Notes under the pieces: generated by a model
What the model saw: the letters and a program-made list of their open reading frames with translations, nothing else
Databases searched by the model: none
Told to the model about the DNA's origin: nothing
Position numbers and translations under genes: made by a program
DNA from: Rhodococcus rhodnii
GTDB lineage: Bacteria; Actinomycetota; Actinomycetes; Mycobacteriales; Pseudonocardiaceae
Length of the DNA stretch: 64,000 nt
Assembly: GCA_000720375.1 (NCBI GenBank)
Contig: JOAA01000020.1
Span: forward strand, 1 to 64,000
Direction of reading: 5' to 3'
Shown here: positions 63,500-64,000 of the stretch, piece by piece
Numbering within the stretch: position 1 is the first letter of the stretch
How the letters are laid out: each line of letters begins with the position of its first letter

Positions 63500-63547
63500 C
63501 CTCGTGAGTGGTTAGTCCGGTTAGAACCGGCCGAACCACTCACGAGG
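63500..63547. repeat. 48-bp dispersed palindrome, copy 2
   Basis: Arms of 23 bp (63500-63522 and 63525-63547) flank AG, with two mismatches in the stem. It starts with CCTCGTGAGTGGTT and contains CCGGTTAGAACCGG, as in copy 1 at 17611-17658, from which it differs at only four positions. It lies 14 bases after the stop of the dehydrogenase gene, on the same side as copy 1 relative to its gene. Confidence 0.9.
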
Positions 63548-63561
63548 CCCACGCTGGAACT

Positions 63562-64000
63562 TCAGTACTGGAAGAAGCCGCGCCCGTTCTTCTTGCCCAG
63601 CAAACCCGCGTCCACCATGCGCAGCAGCAACGGCGGCGGCGAGTACAGCGGCTCCTTGAACTCCGCGTACATCGATTCCGCGATCGCCTTGGTGGTGTCC
63701 AGCCCGATCAGGTCCGTCAGGTGCAGCGGGCCCATCGGGTGCGCGCACCCCAGCACCATGCCGTTGTCGATGTCCTCCGGCGAGGCGAAGCCCGATTCGA
63801 GCATCCGGATCGCCGACAGCAGGTACGGCACCAGCAGCGCGTTCACCACGAACCCGGCGCGGTCCTGCGACCGGATGACCTGCTTGCCCAGCGCGGACGT
63901 GACGAACTCCTCGGCGCGGGACTGGGTCTGGGCACCGGTCAGCAGCGACGGCACCAGCTCGACCAGCTTGAGCACCGGCACCGGGTTGAAGAAGTGCACG
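63562..64000 (-). CDS. 3-hydroxyacyl/3-hydroxybutyryl-CoA dehydrogenase, 3' part only
   Basis: The C-terminal 145 residues are in the window; the start lies beyond 64000. It has the HCDH linker (HFFNPVPVLKLVELVPSLLT, with the catalytic His-containing HFFNP), GKQVIRSQDRAGFVVNALLV, and the C-terminal domain (CAHPMGPLHLTDLIGLDTTK, YSPPPLLLRMVDAGLLGKKN, GRGFFQY). It oxidises 3-hydroxyacyl-CoA with NAD+ in butyrate or fatty-acid metabolism. Confidence 0.93.
   Translation of the reverse strand, partial: VHFFNPVPVLKLVELVPSLLTGAQTQSRAEEFVTSALGKQVIRSQDRAGFVVNALLVPYLLSAIRMLESGFASPEDIDNGMVLGCAHPMGPLHLTDLIGLDTTKAIAESMYAEFKEPLYSPPPLLLRMVDAGLLGKKNGRGFFQY

Overview
The window is high-GC actinobacterial DNA. 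DUF397 and DUF5753 regulators, a DUF574-type SAM methyltransferase, an RsbW/SigF-like pair, bacterial Ku and many GTG starts with 4-base stop/start overlaps suggest a Pseudonocardiaceae-like actinomycete (Kibdelosporangium, Amycolatopsis or Saccharothrix type). The family assignment is an inference. No rRNA, tRNA or CRISPR array was seen.

Region 1 (229-13554) is a surface module. A minus-strand Hsp70-like membrane protein ends in a predicted beta-propeller. It diverges from a tight plus-strand operon: MoxR ATPase, DUF58 protein, a transglutaminase-like membrane protein whose catalytic Cys is Ala, two paralogous secreted propeller proteins (one with PKD and PASTA domains), and a membrane-anchored Ig-like protein.

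Region 2 (13538-25391, minus strand) is an extracellular contractile injection system (eCIS) of the Afp/PVC type. In transcription order it encodes sheath, tube, a 26-codon mini-ORF, a tail-assembly-like protein, a DUF6760-like protein starting with CTG, a second tube, a long DUF4157 protein with an HExxH motif and a repetitive helical tail, LysM protein, VgrG-like spike, gp25, gpJ, a second 26-codon mini-ORF, gpI, a zinc-ribbon membrane protein and an unknown protein. The usual AAA+ ATPase, DUF4255 cap, PAAR tip and a separate tape measure are not seen.

Region 3 (25564-32843) holds regulators (AraC effector-binding, LysR, WYL, XRE/DUF5753 with DUF397), two methyltransferases and a cytochrome P450 gene broken by an exact 19-bp tandem duplication. 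A gene-free repeat block follows. Region 4 (33352-37792) is a nickel/cobalt-type exporter, TPR protein and DUF4331 protein operon. Region 5 (37978-40164) is a graveyard of CheB, STAS/ATPase and CheR-PAS genes with several deletions. It is followed by DUF4383, a tandem stem-loop block, a small acidic peptide ORF, a nitroreductase and a divergent MarR/MFS pair.

Region 6 (43774-52430, minus strand) is a complete non-phosphorylative L-fucose catabolic operon. It encodes a sugar ABC transporter, mutarotase, dehydrogenase, lactonase, fuconate dehydratase, SDR dehydrogenase and FAH-family hydrolase, which together would convert L-fucose to pyruvate and L-lactate. Region 7 (52617-64000) has a PadR/hydrolase pair with a palindromic operator, a class C beta-lactamase-like hydrolase, a Ser/Thr kinase with a septum-formation-like domain, a collagen-like secreted protein, TetR regulators, an anti-sigma/sigma pair, an ISAs1-like transposase relic, Ku, an internally deleted FabH and the 3' part of a 3-hydroxyacyl-CoA dehydrogenase. 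A 48-bp palindrome occurs twice (17611 and 63500), each time just downstream of a minus-strand stop codon.
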